Below are positions 43,101 through 51,239 of a stretch of 64,000 nt of DNA, piece after piece (position 1 is the stretch's first letter; every line of letters begins with the position of its first letter). The notes beneath the pieces were generated by a model that worked only from the letters and a program-made list of their open reading frames with translations, was not told the origin of the DNA and ran no database searches. Both the position numbers and the translations under genes were made by a program. The stretch is from Chryseotalea sp. WA131a. Its GTDB lineage: Bacteria > Bacteroidota > Bacteroidia > Cytophagales > Cyclobacteriaceae. Where the stretch lies: positions 744,001 through 808,000 of the forward strand of contig CP073016.1 of NCBI GenBank assembly GCA_025370075.1, written 5' to 3'.

Positions 43101-45465
43101 GTCCACTACTTTTGTAACACCTTCTTTGAATTCATCAGCTCTCTACTATATTACGTTCGACAACGGTATTTGTGGTGAAAGCACACCACGAACACCCGTA
43201 ACCGCCTCCATTGTTTCAGGTCTTCCACCAACCATTGGAGCTCTGCAGCCGCGTTGTGGATCTGGTACTGTTACGCTTTCAGCTACTGCAGCAGTTTCAG
43301 GAACCTTCAATTGGTTTACAACTTTGACGGGCGGCACTCCCGTACAAACTAATGCGAATGTAACATTTGATGCTTATGTCACACCTGTCTTGAACAGTTC
43401 AACTACTTATTATGTAACGCACACTGCCAGTGGATGTGAAAGCGCACGCATTCCGGTTGTCGCTTCTATTGCCTTAAAGGCCAACTTTGATTGGGTGGGA
43501 ATTTGCAACGGAAACTTTACTAAGTTTATTGATAAAACAGAGGTAGCTCAAGGCTCTGTATTGTCTTACACCTGGCAGTTTGGCGATAGTATAATCAGCA
43601 ACCCCATTGGTGTAAATATAAACGATGATTTGCCATTAATTACACACAGTGGTTTTACGAGAGGAACCTATAAAAATCCGCAGCACCAATTCCTAAATGT
43701 TCAGGAATACCCGGTAGTGCTTACAGCCTCCATAGGTTCCAGCTGCCAAGATATAGTAACAAAAACGGTACGAATATTGGGAGTTACAAAGGTGGGTGAA
43801 TCTGTGGAATGGAGTGCCACCAAAAAAGATTTTGGATGGTTTTCCCAAGCTTTAGCGGATACGCTGAACGATTGGCGATTAGCTTCCTCCATTAATGGGA
43901 AACAAATTAAAACCAATGAGTTATCTTGGTGGACGGGTGGTAACAAAAAAAATACTTTAGAGAATTCGTACCAAAACAACCAGTCAGCCGCAATTAACAT
44001 CGATCAGTGTTTGGATATAAATAGCTTGAAACGACCAATGATTTCCCTTAACTACTGGTCAGATTTTGAACTTAACTCAGACGGTGCAGTGGCACAATAT
44101 TCTATCGATAACGGCACTACGTGGGAAATTGTTAAAATAGATTCCTTGGAGGATGCCGGTATCAATTGGTTCAATGGAAAAACAATTCTGGCGAACCCTG
44201 GGCAGCAAAAAATACAAGTTCCGTTTCTGTCTTTGGGTTGGACTGGCAGAACTAAAGGCTGGAGAAGAGCCGCTTATAATTTAGATATGATTCCTAAAGA
44301 AAAGAGAGATACAGTACGCTTTAGAATAGCGATGGCTACTGGAAGTATCAATCAGAATGATAATGAGGGTAATCTTGTTTACGAAGGATTCGCTTTTAAC
44401 AATATGTACATCGGTGAAAAAAAACGTCAAGTGTTGGTGGAACATTTCACCAATTCAAAAGACGTTGCAAGTCAAAAAGCAGATGCTTACCTAGATGCCT
44501 TATTTAAAAGACAAGAATTATTGCGGGGTGTTGGAAATGCGGATTTCAACTCGATACGTTATTATATAAGAAACGGAAATACTGATGATGACCCCTTCCA
44601 TTTAGATAACGCTACAGACCCTAGCCAACGTGCAGCCGTGTATGGAGTCACGAGACCTCCCTCTACTTTTATGGGCGGACGCTCTTTTGGTAACATTACA
44701 AATAATATTGCTACAAATTTTAATTACAAAGTAATTGACCGAAGGGCGCTGCTGCCGCCTAAATTTACCCTCCAATTAGACACCGTGGCAACAGGTAATT
44801 CTACAACCATCACTCCCAGACTTACCATTACTTCGGATACGATTGTAAATGCTTCGTTGGTGGCGCAAGTGGCATTAATTGAAAACAACGTAAAAGAGGA
44901 AAAATACGGCTCGCGTACTTATCAAAATGTACTTCGAAAATTATTGTTTGGGAGTGACCCAACCAAGCGAGACGGTGTAAATATCAGCAGCAACTATTTC
45001 AATAATGCAGGGATCACGCGCACCGTTGAGCAAACTGTTGACATCGATACGTACATATCGAATGGTAACAACCTAATGCTAGTGGGTTTTGTACTAGATA
45101 ATCTAACTGGAGAGAACTATCGAAGCGTAATTATAACTGCACCAAAAAAAGTTGGTAAAAAAATGGACCCTATTACGGGATTGGATGACACTTCACTTGA
45201 ACCCCATCCACTCAAGATGTATCCTAATCCAGTCGCTAACGGTAAATTGTATCTCAGCGTACCCCAAGAATTTCTACCAACAGGAAATTGGAAAATTGCA
45301 GACCAGCGAGGTGTTTTTGTTGAGAAGGGTGATTTTGAAAGCACGGTGGAAGGAACCAAGTCGATCGATGTTTCGCAACTGGCCAACGGGATTTATTTTG
45401 TTTGGATTAGTGCTGAGGGCAAAACTCCTGTTTACCGAAAATTAGTGATTATCAACCGACAGTAA
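40138..45465 (+). CDS. Giant T9SS-exported protein with 12 Ig-like (CHU_C-type) repeats
   Basis: 1775 aa. A hydrophobic signal (VLMLPLAFVILMQVDGMA) precedes 12 tandem Ig-like domains of about 88 residues, each with a core such as GTFRWYDSPTDGTLL, then TTTFYVSF and CESPRTPVVA (between about 40250 and 43480). A PKD-like unit follows (VLSYTWQFGDS), then a region with an Omp28-like stretch (VLVEHFTNSKDVASQKADAY). The C-terminus is a type IX sorting domain: MYPNPVANGKLYLS...ANGIYFVWISAEG...RKLVIINRQ. It should be surface-exposed or secreted as an adhesin. The start at 40138 (MATIQRNQ) is preferred over GTG at 40117. Last gene of the cluster, 65 nt after the lipoprotein gene. Repeats 6 and 9 are almost identical in DNA. 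Confidence 0.9.
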   Translation: MATIQRNQSKQCSPFYKVLMLPLAFVILMQVDGMAECDPPNGASGVSCGPGSATISASSPNPGTFRWYDSPTDGTLLRTSAANVTADNYSTEVIIVTTTFYVSFSDGSCESPRTPVVASVLPNLSDPPLVFNAALCGPGSFTLTANSPTDGSNPIPGRFRWYSEPTGGTLLLQSSPDQVSSIYPTGTILSTTTFYVTFTGKCTESSRIPIVATVNIIPPPPVPIPGSQCGGGSASVFPLYASSTAVSVFNWYTAGGSFLVNNDPTPTTESTIIPSPLPTVTTTYLVAVADAITGCESTRVSVTFTVSTTSAPVAPSSVGGSRCGPGSVTVNASSPSGSGIFRWYSSPSSAISLRTSTTVVSNDNFSTPSITATTVYYVSVARSGCVSNRAAVTATLNPVSIPPDVVPGSRCATGSAPGPVTLTANSLNGISGTFRWYDAPSGGTLLRISSPGITSDNYTPSISTTTTYHVSFANSTCAESTTRTAVLATVNARPAVPSVVQGSSCGGSTAALRAFSDVAGTFKWYSALTGGTLLQTSPEGISNNSFTPSTLPASTTDYFVTITDANGCESNPRKSVPFSIDANVPATPVVTPQANCINLSVILNANSGSAGPGTFRWYDESGTLLQTSASSVATNDYATPSLSVTTDFYVTFTKPNGCVSTPPTPVKATISSPPPPPTPVPGARCGPGIVTLSASSSESGTFRWYSTLTGGSPITPHDGGNNYTTPSLSATTTFFVTFNNGACESSPRTPVVATINTLPNPPSVISGSNCAGSISALSASSTIPITFKWYSALTGGTLLQTSAEGVLTNSFTPSPSPASTTDYYVTRTDLNGCESSPRTLVSFSVNLASPITPTVIAPLARCGPGPVTLTANSGSAQGTFRWFTSPDGGIPFSVSGSNAVSHSTTLSTSATTTYYVSFTGSVTNCVSSRVPVVATINPLSVASSVVPGQRCGAGSVTLSATSSTSGIFRWFTVSTGGIPVQQSLSPQTSTTFVTPSLNSSALYYITFDNGICGESTPRTPVTASIVSGLPPTIGALQPRCGSGTVTLSATAAVSGTFNWFTTLTGGTPVQTNANVTFDAYVTPVLNSSTTYYVTHTASGCESARIPVVASIALKANFDWVGICNGNFTKFIDKTEVAQGSVLSYTWQFGDSIISNPIGVNINDDLPLITHSGFTRGTYKNPQHQFLNVQEYPVVLTASIGSSCQDIVTKTVRILGVTKVGESVEWSATKKDFGWFSQALADTLNDWRLASSINGKQIKTNELSWWTGGNKKNTLENSYQNNQSAAINIDQCLDINSLKRPMISLNYWSDFELNSDGAVAQYSIDNGTTWEIVKIDSLEDAGINWFNGKTILANPGQQKIQVPFLSLGWTGRTKGWRRAAYNLDMIPKEKRDTVRFRIAMATGSINQNDNEGNLVYEGFAFNNMYIGEKKRQVLVEHFTNSKDVASQKADAYLDALFKRQELLRGVGNADFNSIRYYIRNGNTDDDPFHLDNATDPSQRAAVYGVTRPPSTFMGGRSFGNITNNIATNFNYKVIDRRALLPPKFTLQLDTVATGNSTTITPRLTITSDTIVNASLVAQVALIENNVKEEKYGSRTYQNVLRKLLFGSDPTKRDGVNISSNYFNNAGITRTVEQTVDIDTYISNGNNLMLVGFVLDNLTGENYRSVIITAPKKVGKKMDPITGLDDTSLEPHPLKMYPNPVANGKLYLSVPQEFLPTGNWKIADQRGVFVEKGDFESTVEGTKSIDVSQLANGIYFVWISAEGKTPVYRKLVIINRQ
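40250..43480 (+). repeat. 12 tandem coding repeats (Ig-like domains)
   Basis: Period about 265-280 nt, recognised by the encoded FRWY/FKWY/FRWF core. Most copies are well diverged, but the unit at about 41697-41760 and that at about 42497-42560 share nearly the same DNA (for example TTTAAGTGGTATTCTGCATT in both). Confidence 0.85.
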
Positions 45466-47395
45466 CTTTCTGCTGAAGCTCTTTCAAGTGATTCATTTCA
45501 AAGGTGAGTGCCTTTATAAAGGCATTCACTTTGTCAACAAAAGCGGGCGCCACTGTGTCTAGCTTAGAGGAGTTTTCAATTTCAATGGCTTGATTTTTTA
45601 TATCCTGTAAACCCAATAAGGACAGTGACGATTTTATTTTGTGCACCACATCGGCTACCTCTTTCCAGTTATTATTTTCAAGGAATATCTTTATTTGGCG
45701 TAAATGCTCGGGAATGGTGCCAGTGAATGTATTCACAATTTCATTTATAAACTCTTGATCGTTATTGGACACAGTTTTAAGATAGCTGAAGTCAATTTTA
45801 GATTTTTCGCTTTTTCGATCCTTTTTATCAACGGAGATGGGTGGAGAGGAAACGGGTACGGCCACCGGCCGGTACCTGTTTAGCACTTTGAAGAGATCGT
45901 CTGGGGTAAATGGTTTGGTAATGCAGTCATCCATTCCTTCTGCCAGGCATTTTTCACAATCTTTGCGCGTGGCATTGGCAGTAAGGGCTATGATAGGAAT
46001 ATTTTTTTTATCCGCATCTACGAGAGACCGTATGGATTTAGTGGCTTCAAATCCATCCATTACAGGCATTTGTACATCCATCAATACTGCGTTGAAAAAT
46101 TCGTTCGTAACCTTTTCAACAGCTACGAATCCATTTTCGGCCACCACGGTAATACAGCCCCAATTTTTTAAAATAGTGGTGGCGTATAAGCGATTGATTT
46201 CATTGTCTTCTACCAACAGTACCCGCATGCCGCGTAGCGTTCTTTCGGCTTTACTTTTAAGGGTGTACGAATGTAAATTGGATGATTTGAGGGCACTGAT
46301 TTCGTACGGTAGATTGAACGAAAAGGAAGAACCTTCATCGACCACACTTTTCACTGAAACTTGCCCTCCCTGCAATTCCACTAATTGTTTTACAATCGTG
46401 AGCCCCAAACCTGTGCCGCCATATTTCCGGGTAACACTTGTATCTGCTTGGCTAAAACTTTCAAAAATAGTGATGAGTTTGTCTTCTGGAATTCCAATGC
46501 CGGTATCATGTACTTCAAACTGTAAGTGAATAGTCCTTTTATCTAGTTTACTCACATTACATTTTATGCGAATGCCTCCGCGTGGCGTAAACTTTAACGC
46601 ATTGCTGATTAGGTTGATGAGAATCTGATTTAACCGCACGGGGTCACCAATAATAAATTGATTGGCATTTGGATCTAAGTCAAATTCAAGGGTTATTCGT
46701 TTTTCGCGCGCTTGGTGGTCAAAAGTGCTCTTAAGTGATTTAAACATGTCACTTAAGTTAAATGCAATTTTTTCAAACTTTAATTTTCCTGATTCAATCG
46801 AAGCAAGGTCTAGAATATCATTGATGATAACTTTAAGGTTTTCAGAAGCACTTTGGATGGCGCTGAGGTACAAAGAGCCCTCGAGATCACTAGGGTTTTG
46901 TGTGAGTAATGCTGCCATGCCGGCAATCCCATTGATGGGTGTGCGAATTTCATGGCTGATGTTGGCGAGAAATTGCTCTTTGGCCCTTTGGGCACGTTGC
47001 AATTCCTCTGCATCTTTTTTTCGTTGTGTAATATCGCGGCAGTCCAGTATAAAACCATTAATCTTTTCACGGATCTTCAAATTAATGGAATTGAATTCTA
47101 AGTGTTTGTAAGATCCATTTTTACATAAAAATTGAAATTCAATTCCCTCTTGGAAATGCTTACGTTTAATACTATTAAATTTTTGAACCAGGGCTACACG
47201 TGTGCCGGGCAACACATAGTCAAAGAAATTTTTATTGATCAGGCTCTTTGCTTTGTACCCAAGCGTACCTTTAACGGAGTTATTGTGGTACAATATTTTC
47301 CCATTGTAATCAACTATAAAAATTAGATCAGAACCATCTTCCACTACTGCGCGGAAGAAGCCACCTTTCATAACGTAGGATGCTAGTGAACTCAT
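45452..47395 (-). CDS. Soluble hybrid histidine kinase PAS-HisKA-HATPase-REC-Hpt
   Basis: 647 aa, no membrane segment. A PAS domain (about 10-130; DLIFIVDYNGKILYHN) leads to HisKA with NISHEIRTPINGIAGM near 148, HATPase with DTGIGIPEDKL and YGGTGLGLTIVKQL, a receiver domain (VLLVEDNEINRLYA, phosphoacceptor D in LMDVQMPVMDG near 438) and a C-terminal Hpt with HKIKSSLSLLG near 590. All relay modules are in one chain. It starts 1 nt within the stop of the upstream response regulator (TAATG), so the two are co-translated. Its end overlaps the end of the convergent Ig-repeat gene by 14 nt. Confidence 0.93.
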   Translation of the reverse strand: MSSLASYVMKGGFFRAVVEDGSDLIFIVDYNGKILYHNNSVKGTLGYKAKSLINKNFFDYVLPGTRVALVQKFNSIKRKHFQEGIEFQFLCKNGSYKHLEFNSINLKIREKINGFILDCRDITQRKKDAEELQRAQRAKEQFLANISHEIRTPINGIAGMAALLTQNPSDLEGSLYLSAIQSASENLKVIINDILDLASIESGKLKFEKIAFNLSDMFKSLKSTFDHQAREKRITLEFDLDPNANQFIIGDPVRLNQILINLISNALKFTPRGGIRIKCNVSKLDKRTIHLQFEVHDTGIGIPEDKLITIFESFSQADTSVTRKYGGTGLGLTIVKQLVELQGGQVSVKSVVDEGSSFSFNLPYEISALKSSNLHSYTLKSKAERTLRGMRVLLVEDNEINRLYATTILKNWGCITVVAENGFVAVEKVTNEFFNAVLMDVQMPVMDGFEATKSIRSLVDADKKNIPIIALTANATRKDCEKCLAEGMDDCITKPFTPDDLFKVLNRYRPVAVPVSSPPISVDKKDRKSEKSKIDFSYLKTVSNNDQEFINEIVNTFTGTIPEHLRQIKIFLENNNWKEVADVVHKIKSSLSLLGLQDIKNQAIEIENSSKLDTVAPAFVDKVNAFIKALTFEMNHLKELQQKVTVG

Positions 47396-48756
47396 TAGAT
47401 ACCGGCTTGTTCCATTTCTTTTAAGTAACGATAGATAGATGATTTGCCAATGTCCAGCCGCATGGCAACTTCCATTACATTATCATTATACTTTGTTAAA
47501 TAATTCCGGATGATGTGATAATTGTATTCTTGTAAGGTCATCTCTTTCAGCAAAAACATGTTTTCGCTTACCATATTATTGAAGGCGATATCCTTGGCTT
47601 GTAACTCTACACCATCTGACATAACAGCGGCTAAATCAATTACTGATTTCAATTCACGAACATTGCCAGGATACGGATACTTCAGCAACTTCTCTTGTGC
47701 CTCGTTGCTGATTTTTATTTTGGCCATGTGGTTCTCTTTCGCGAATTGATTTAAGAAATGTTTGGCCAACAAAAGAATATCTTGACCTCGTTCGCGCAGA
47801 GGGGGAACCAAGATGGGCAACCCTAGCAGGCGGTAGTACAAATCTTCGCGAAAGGTTTTGTTCTTTACCTCATCTTGCAAATTGCGGTGAGTGGCCACCA
47901 GCACGCGCACATCTAGTTTAATCACTTGGTTGCCGCCCACACGAGTAAGTTCTTTTTCTTGCAATACACGCAGCAGTTTTGCTTGTAGATTAATGTCCAT
48001 CTCACCAATCTCATCCAAAAAAATAGTACCCCCTTCGGCTTCTTCAAATTTACCTATCCGCCTTTGAATAGCACCTGTAAAAGCACCCTTCTCGTGCCCA
48101 AACAACTCACTCTCGATTAGATCGCGTGGAATGGCGGCTACGTTAACCGTAACAAATGGTTTGTTCTTCCGCTTCGAGTTGTAATGAATGGCCTTTGCTG
48201 CCAGTTCTTTTCCCGTTCCCGTTTCCCCGGTAATGCTCACGGTGATCTGTGTTTTCGCTGCTTTCTCTAGCAAGTCAAATATCTTTTTGATGGCGCTGCT
48301 ATTGCCGATAATGCTTTTTTCAAATTCGTACTTAACTTCAATTTCTTGCTTGAGTCGATCGATTTCCCGAATCAAGAAAGTCTTGTTGCCGGCATTGCGT
48401 ATCGAGTTTAGTATCCGGTCTTTGGCTTCTTCATCTTTGGTGATGTAATCAAAAGCTCCCAATTTCAAGAGTTCAACAGCCGTCCCTATTTTCTCTTGTG
48501 CCGATACAATGATAACGTTGATGTTTGGATCAAATTCCCGAATAGCCTTCAATACTTTTTCTCCCGACATATCGGGCAATGAATAATCCAGTGTAATAAC
48601 ACTTGGTTTTTTGTGCAGTTGGTTGAGGCATTCTTTGCCACTGGTGAAAAAGTCAACTTCAAAATCGGGGTTTAGTGAGAGCACATACCGCATAAATTTG
48701 GTATAGGCGGGGTCGTCTTCAACTACAAAAATGCTAATCGGGTCTTTTTCGTACAT
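47395..48756 (-). CDS. Sigma54-dependent response regulator (REC-AAA+-Fis)
   Basis: 453 aa NtrC-type. The receiver domain has DYSLPDMSG with the phosphoacceptor Asp near residue 57. The AAA+ domain has GETGTGKE, ELFGHEKGAFTGA (intact sigma54-contact loop) and GGTIFLDEIGEMD. The C-terminal Fis-type HTH reads VAMRLDIGKSSIYRYLKEM. It activates sigma54 promoters when phosphorylated, here most likely through the Hpt domain of the coupled hybrid kinase. No -24/-12 site was found nearby on inspection; targets are unknown. Confidence 0.93.
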   Translation of the reverse strand: MYEKDPISIFVVEDDPAYTKFMRYVLSLNPDFEVDFFTSGKECLNQLHKKPSVITLDYSLPDMSGEKVLKAIREFDPNINVIIVSAQEKIGTAVELLKLGAFDYITKDEEAKDRILNSIRNAGNKTFLIREIDRLKQEIEVKYEFEKSIIGNSSAIKKIFDLLEKAAKTQITVSITGETGTGKELAAKAIHYNSKRKNKPFVTVNVAAIPRDLIESELFGHEKGAFTGAIQRRIGKFEEAEGGTIFLDEIGEMDINLQAKLLRVLQEKELTRVGGNQVIKLDVRVLVATHRNLQDEVKNKTFREDLYYRLLGLPILVPPLRERGQDILLLAKHFLNQFAKENHMAKIKISNEAQEKLLKYPYPGNVRELKSVIDLAAVMSDGVELQAKDIAFNNMVSENMFLLKEMTLQEYNYHIIRNYLTKYNDNVMEVAMRLDIGKSSIYRYLKEMEQAGI

Positions 48757-48837
48757 ATGTTTGTTTGACGAAGGAAAGAAACGGAAAAAATTTTAAAATC
48801 CAGTTTTAATTTCCCAAATTTAGAATTCTATTCCGAT

Positions 48838-49299
48838 ATGGTAAACGAATTTTATAAACTGAACAATCAAGAAACAGAGCTTGTTTTGAAAGCCCCATTA
48901 TTGGTTTGTATTCTGATTGCCGGTGCAGATGACCAAATTGAAAGAAAAGAAATCAAAAAGGCGATTGCAGTCACCCAAGAAAAACAACTCAAATCAAAAT
49001 CCAGGCTTACGGAATGTTATCGATTGATGGCCGAAGATTTTGAAGATAAATTGAAGGTGTTGATTCAAGGTTTCCCGCCAAGGGCTACTGACCGAAATCC
49101 TGCAATTGTTAAAGAACTTTCTCAGTTAAGTGCGATTCTTAAAAAGATAGAACCTAGCCTTGCCCGTGAATTTTACAAAAGCTTGCGCGAGATAGCCCAC
49201 AAGGTAGCGCAATCATCGGGCGGGCTGCTTGGACTTAATTCGATAGGAGCGGAAGAGGCAAAGTTTATTACCTTGCCGATGATTGACGAGCCTGTCTAG
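48838..49299 (+). CDS. TerB-like helical protein
   Basis: 153 aa helical protein. LVCILIAGADDQIERKEIKKA resembles the first half of a TerB domain with an acidic DD turn in place of DG; the second half (LSAILKKIEPSLAREFYKSL) lacks the metal loop. A Ser/Gly-rich QSSGGLLGLNSIGAEE near the end is like that of other TerB-like proteins. Gene order and a 15-nt gap to the rhomboid gene suggest co-transcription. Confidence 0.6.
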   Translation: MVNEFYKLNNQETELVLKAPLLVCILIAGADDQIERKEIKKAIAVTQEKQLKSKSRLTECYRLMAEDFEDKLKVLIQGFPPRATDRNPAIVKELSQLSAILKKIEPSLAREFYKSLREIAHKVAQSSGGLLGLNSIGAEEAKFITLPMIDEPV

Positions 49300-49313
49300 T
49301 TATAAAGAAGTTC

Positions 49314-49886
49314 ATGCCCAAATCAAAAAGTGTTTACACCAGTTCGGCACTTCCGTTTCAATTGGTATTTATCATGTGGCTCACCTTCACCGTTGAGCTT
49401 TTTCTACACATCAATCTTGGTTTTTTGGGCATCAAGCCGCGCAGTTTGTGGGGTTTGGTTGGCATTTTTACAGCACCCATGGTGCACGGAAATTACCTGC
49501 ACCTGCTTTCCAATACCTTCCCGCTACTGTTTTTAGGCACGTTGCTCTTTTTCTTTTATGACCGCATTGGCCGCATTGTTTTTTTTCGTGGCTACTTTGT
49601 TACCAATCTATTGGTTTGGATTTTTAGCCCTCGGCCATCCTATCATATTGGTGCCAGCGGGTTGATCTATTCATTGGCTGCGTTTCTTATTATGTTTGGC
49701 TTTCTGCGACAAGATTTTTTGTCGTTGCTGATTTCGATTGGGGTGGTGATCGCCTATGGTGGAATCTTCTATGGTGTGTTGCCAACCGATCCGTACGTAT
49801 CGTGGGAATCTCATTTGGCAGGTGCCTTGGTTGGTGTGGTTACAGCCTTTAACTTGGCAGATAAAAAAAGGATTCGATATAACTAA
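49314..49886 (+). CDS. Rhomboid family intramembrane serine protease
   Basis: 190 aa, six membrane helices. The catalytic Ser is in GASGLIYSLAAF and the catalytic His in WESHLAGALVGV, the standard rhomboid dyad; the HGNYLHLLSNTFPLLFLG stretch carries the helix-2 His/Asn motif. It cleaves substrates within the membrane; substrates are unknown. Short relative to rhomboids with extra domains. It follows the TerB-like gene by 15 nt. Confidence 0.9.
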   Translation: MPKSKSVYTSSALPFQLVFIMWLTFTVELFLHINLGFLGIKPRSLWGLVGIFTAPMVHGNYLHLLSNTFPLLFLGTLLFFFYDRIGRIVFFRGYFVTNLLVWIFSPRPSYHIGASGLIYSLAAFLIMFGFLRQDFLSLLISIGVVIAYGGIFYGVLPTDPYVSWESHLAGALVGVVTAFNLADKKRIRYN

Positions 49887-49995
49887 AGGGATGTTAGATT
49901 TAAGATTTGAGATGTTAGATTTGAGAATGCCTGATTACCACATCACTTAGTCCTAAGCCCCAATCCCCTTTCCCTAATGAACCAATAACCACTCC
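49885..49995. repeat. Word-like repeat between rhomboid and holA
   Basis: GATGTTAGATTTAAGATTTG, then AGATGTTAGATTTGAG, then CCTAAGCCCCAATCCCC-type units. The T-rich part is the reverse complement of the AAATCTTAAATCT runs at 5.58 and 57.65 kb. Confidence 0.75.
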
Positions 49996-49999
49996 CTAA

Positions 50000-51022
50000 A
50001 TGGACGCAGCAGCTAAATCGATACTGGATAATTTAAAGGCTAGAAAGTACGAGCCTGTTTACGTTTTGCAAGGCGAAGAGACCTTCTATATCGATTTGAT
50101 TGCCAATTATATTGAAGCCCACGTTTTAAATGAATCGGAGAAGTCTTTTAACCAAGTGGTGCTGTACGGCAAAGATGCTCCGGTAAATGTGATACTCACC
50201 AATGCCAAACGCTTTCCCATGATGGCCGAACGCCAAGTGGTGATTGTGCGCGAAGCCCAAGATATTCCAGATCTGCAAAAAGAAGCGGGTGCTAAGTTGC
50301 TTTTAGATTACGTCTCTCGACCAGTGCCTTCCACCATTTTAGTGCTTTGCCACAAACACAAAACATTGGACAAGCGCAAGGAGTTGGGCAAAAAACTCGA
50401 TAAGCTTCCGGGTGCCGCCACTTTCAAAAAAATATACGACAATCAGTTGCCTGATTTTATTTCAAGCTATGTAAAGGAGAAAGGTTGTAAGATAGATGCC
50501 GATGCCGTGCAAGTATTGGCAGAGTATGTGGGCACCGATTTGAATAGAGTTGCCAACGAAATCGATAAGGTGTTGATCAGTGCTGAAAAAGGAGAATCAA
50601 TTACCACCACCAAAGTGATGGCACAAGTGGGCATTAGCCGCGAGTATAACATTTTCGAATTGCAAAAGGCATTGCTTCAACGCGATGTTTACAAGCTTGC
50701 CAAAATTGTTCATTATTTTGAGGGCAACCTCAAAAAGAACCCCATCATCCCAATGGTGGCTTACTTGTTTTCGTTTTTCAGTAAAGTACTAGCGGCACAT
50801 GGCACTGCAGATAAGAGCGAACGTGGCCTTGTTACAGCATTAAAAATCAGCCCGTTTGCTGCAAAAGATTACAGCTTTGCTTTACAGCGATTTTCAGTCA
50901 ACCAAGTCATTCGAAATATCTCTCTATTGAAATCAACCGATCTGAAATTGAAAGGTGTGAACGTGGGCAGCGAAGATGAAAGCGAGATTTTGAAGGAGTT
51001 GGTGTTTCAGTTGATTATCTGA
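50000..51022 (+). CDS. holA: DNA polymerase III subunit delta
   Basis: 340 aa clamp-loader wrench subunit. N-terminal ATPase-like fold: YVLQGEETFYIDLIANYIE, then RFPMMAERQVVIVREAQ, typical of HolA. The middle has ADAVQVLAEYVGTDLNRVANEIDKV and the C-terminal collar domain ends in DESEILKELVFQLII. HolA opens the beta clamp for loading. Full length; start ATG at 50000 (MDAAAKSILDNLK). Its upstream is a dispersed-repeat region rather than a clear promoter. Confidence 0.93.
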   Translation: MDAAAKSILDNLKARKYEPVYVLQGEETFYIDLIANYIEAHVLNESEKSFNQVVLYGKDAPVNVILTNAKRFPMMAERQVVIVREAQDIPDLQKEAGAKLLLDYVSRPVPSTILVLCHKHKTLDKRKELGKKLDKLPGAATFKKIYDNQLPDFISSYVKEKGCKIDADAVQVLAEYVGTDLNRVANEIDKVLISAEKGESITTTKVMAQVGISREYNIFELQKALLQRDVYKLAKIVHYFEGNLKKNPIIPMVAYLFSFFSKVLAAHGTADKSERGLVTALKISPFAAKDYSFALQRFSVNQVIRNISLLKSTDLKLKGVNVGSEDESEILKELVFQLII

Positions 51023-51239
51023 TAGTTGAAGAGATTTTTCGAGCAAATGAAGCAAGTTCAAGCAACACTTTAAGGCTTATTTCATTTAAACTTTCTTCAT
51101 GTTTCTCTATACAAACATTGATTTCAAATTTGTATTTTTGGGTGCGTGTGGTTCTAAACTATTTTTTGCGCAAATGATATTTTTTAAACGATTGTCTGCA
51201 ATAACAGATGTCTTACCAAGTTTTGTTAGAAAAAGTGGC

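Noticed and set aside
43700..44000. Minus-strand frames inside the Ig-repeat gene
   Set aside because: They mirror the coding repeats of the real gene and have no independent support.
51133..51140. TATTTTTG as promoter of the TPR gene
   Set aside because: The -7 match is full, but the nearest TTG is only 12 nt upstream and no TTTG lies at the right distance, so I did not list it as a promoter.
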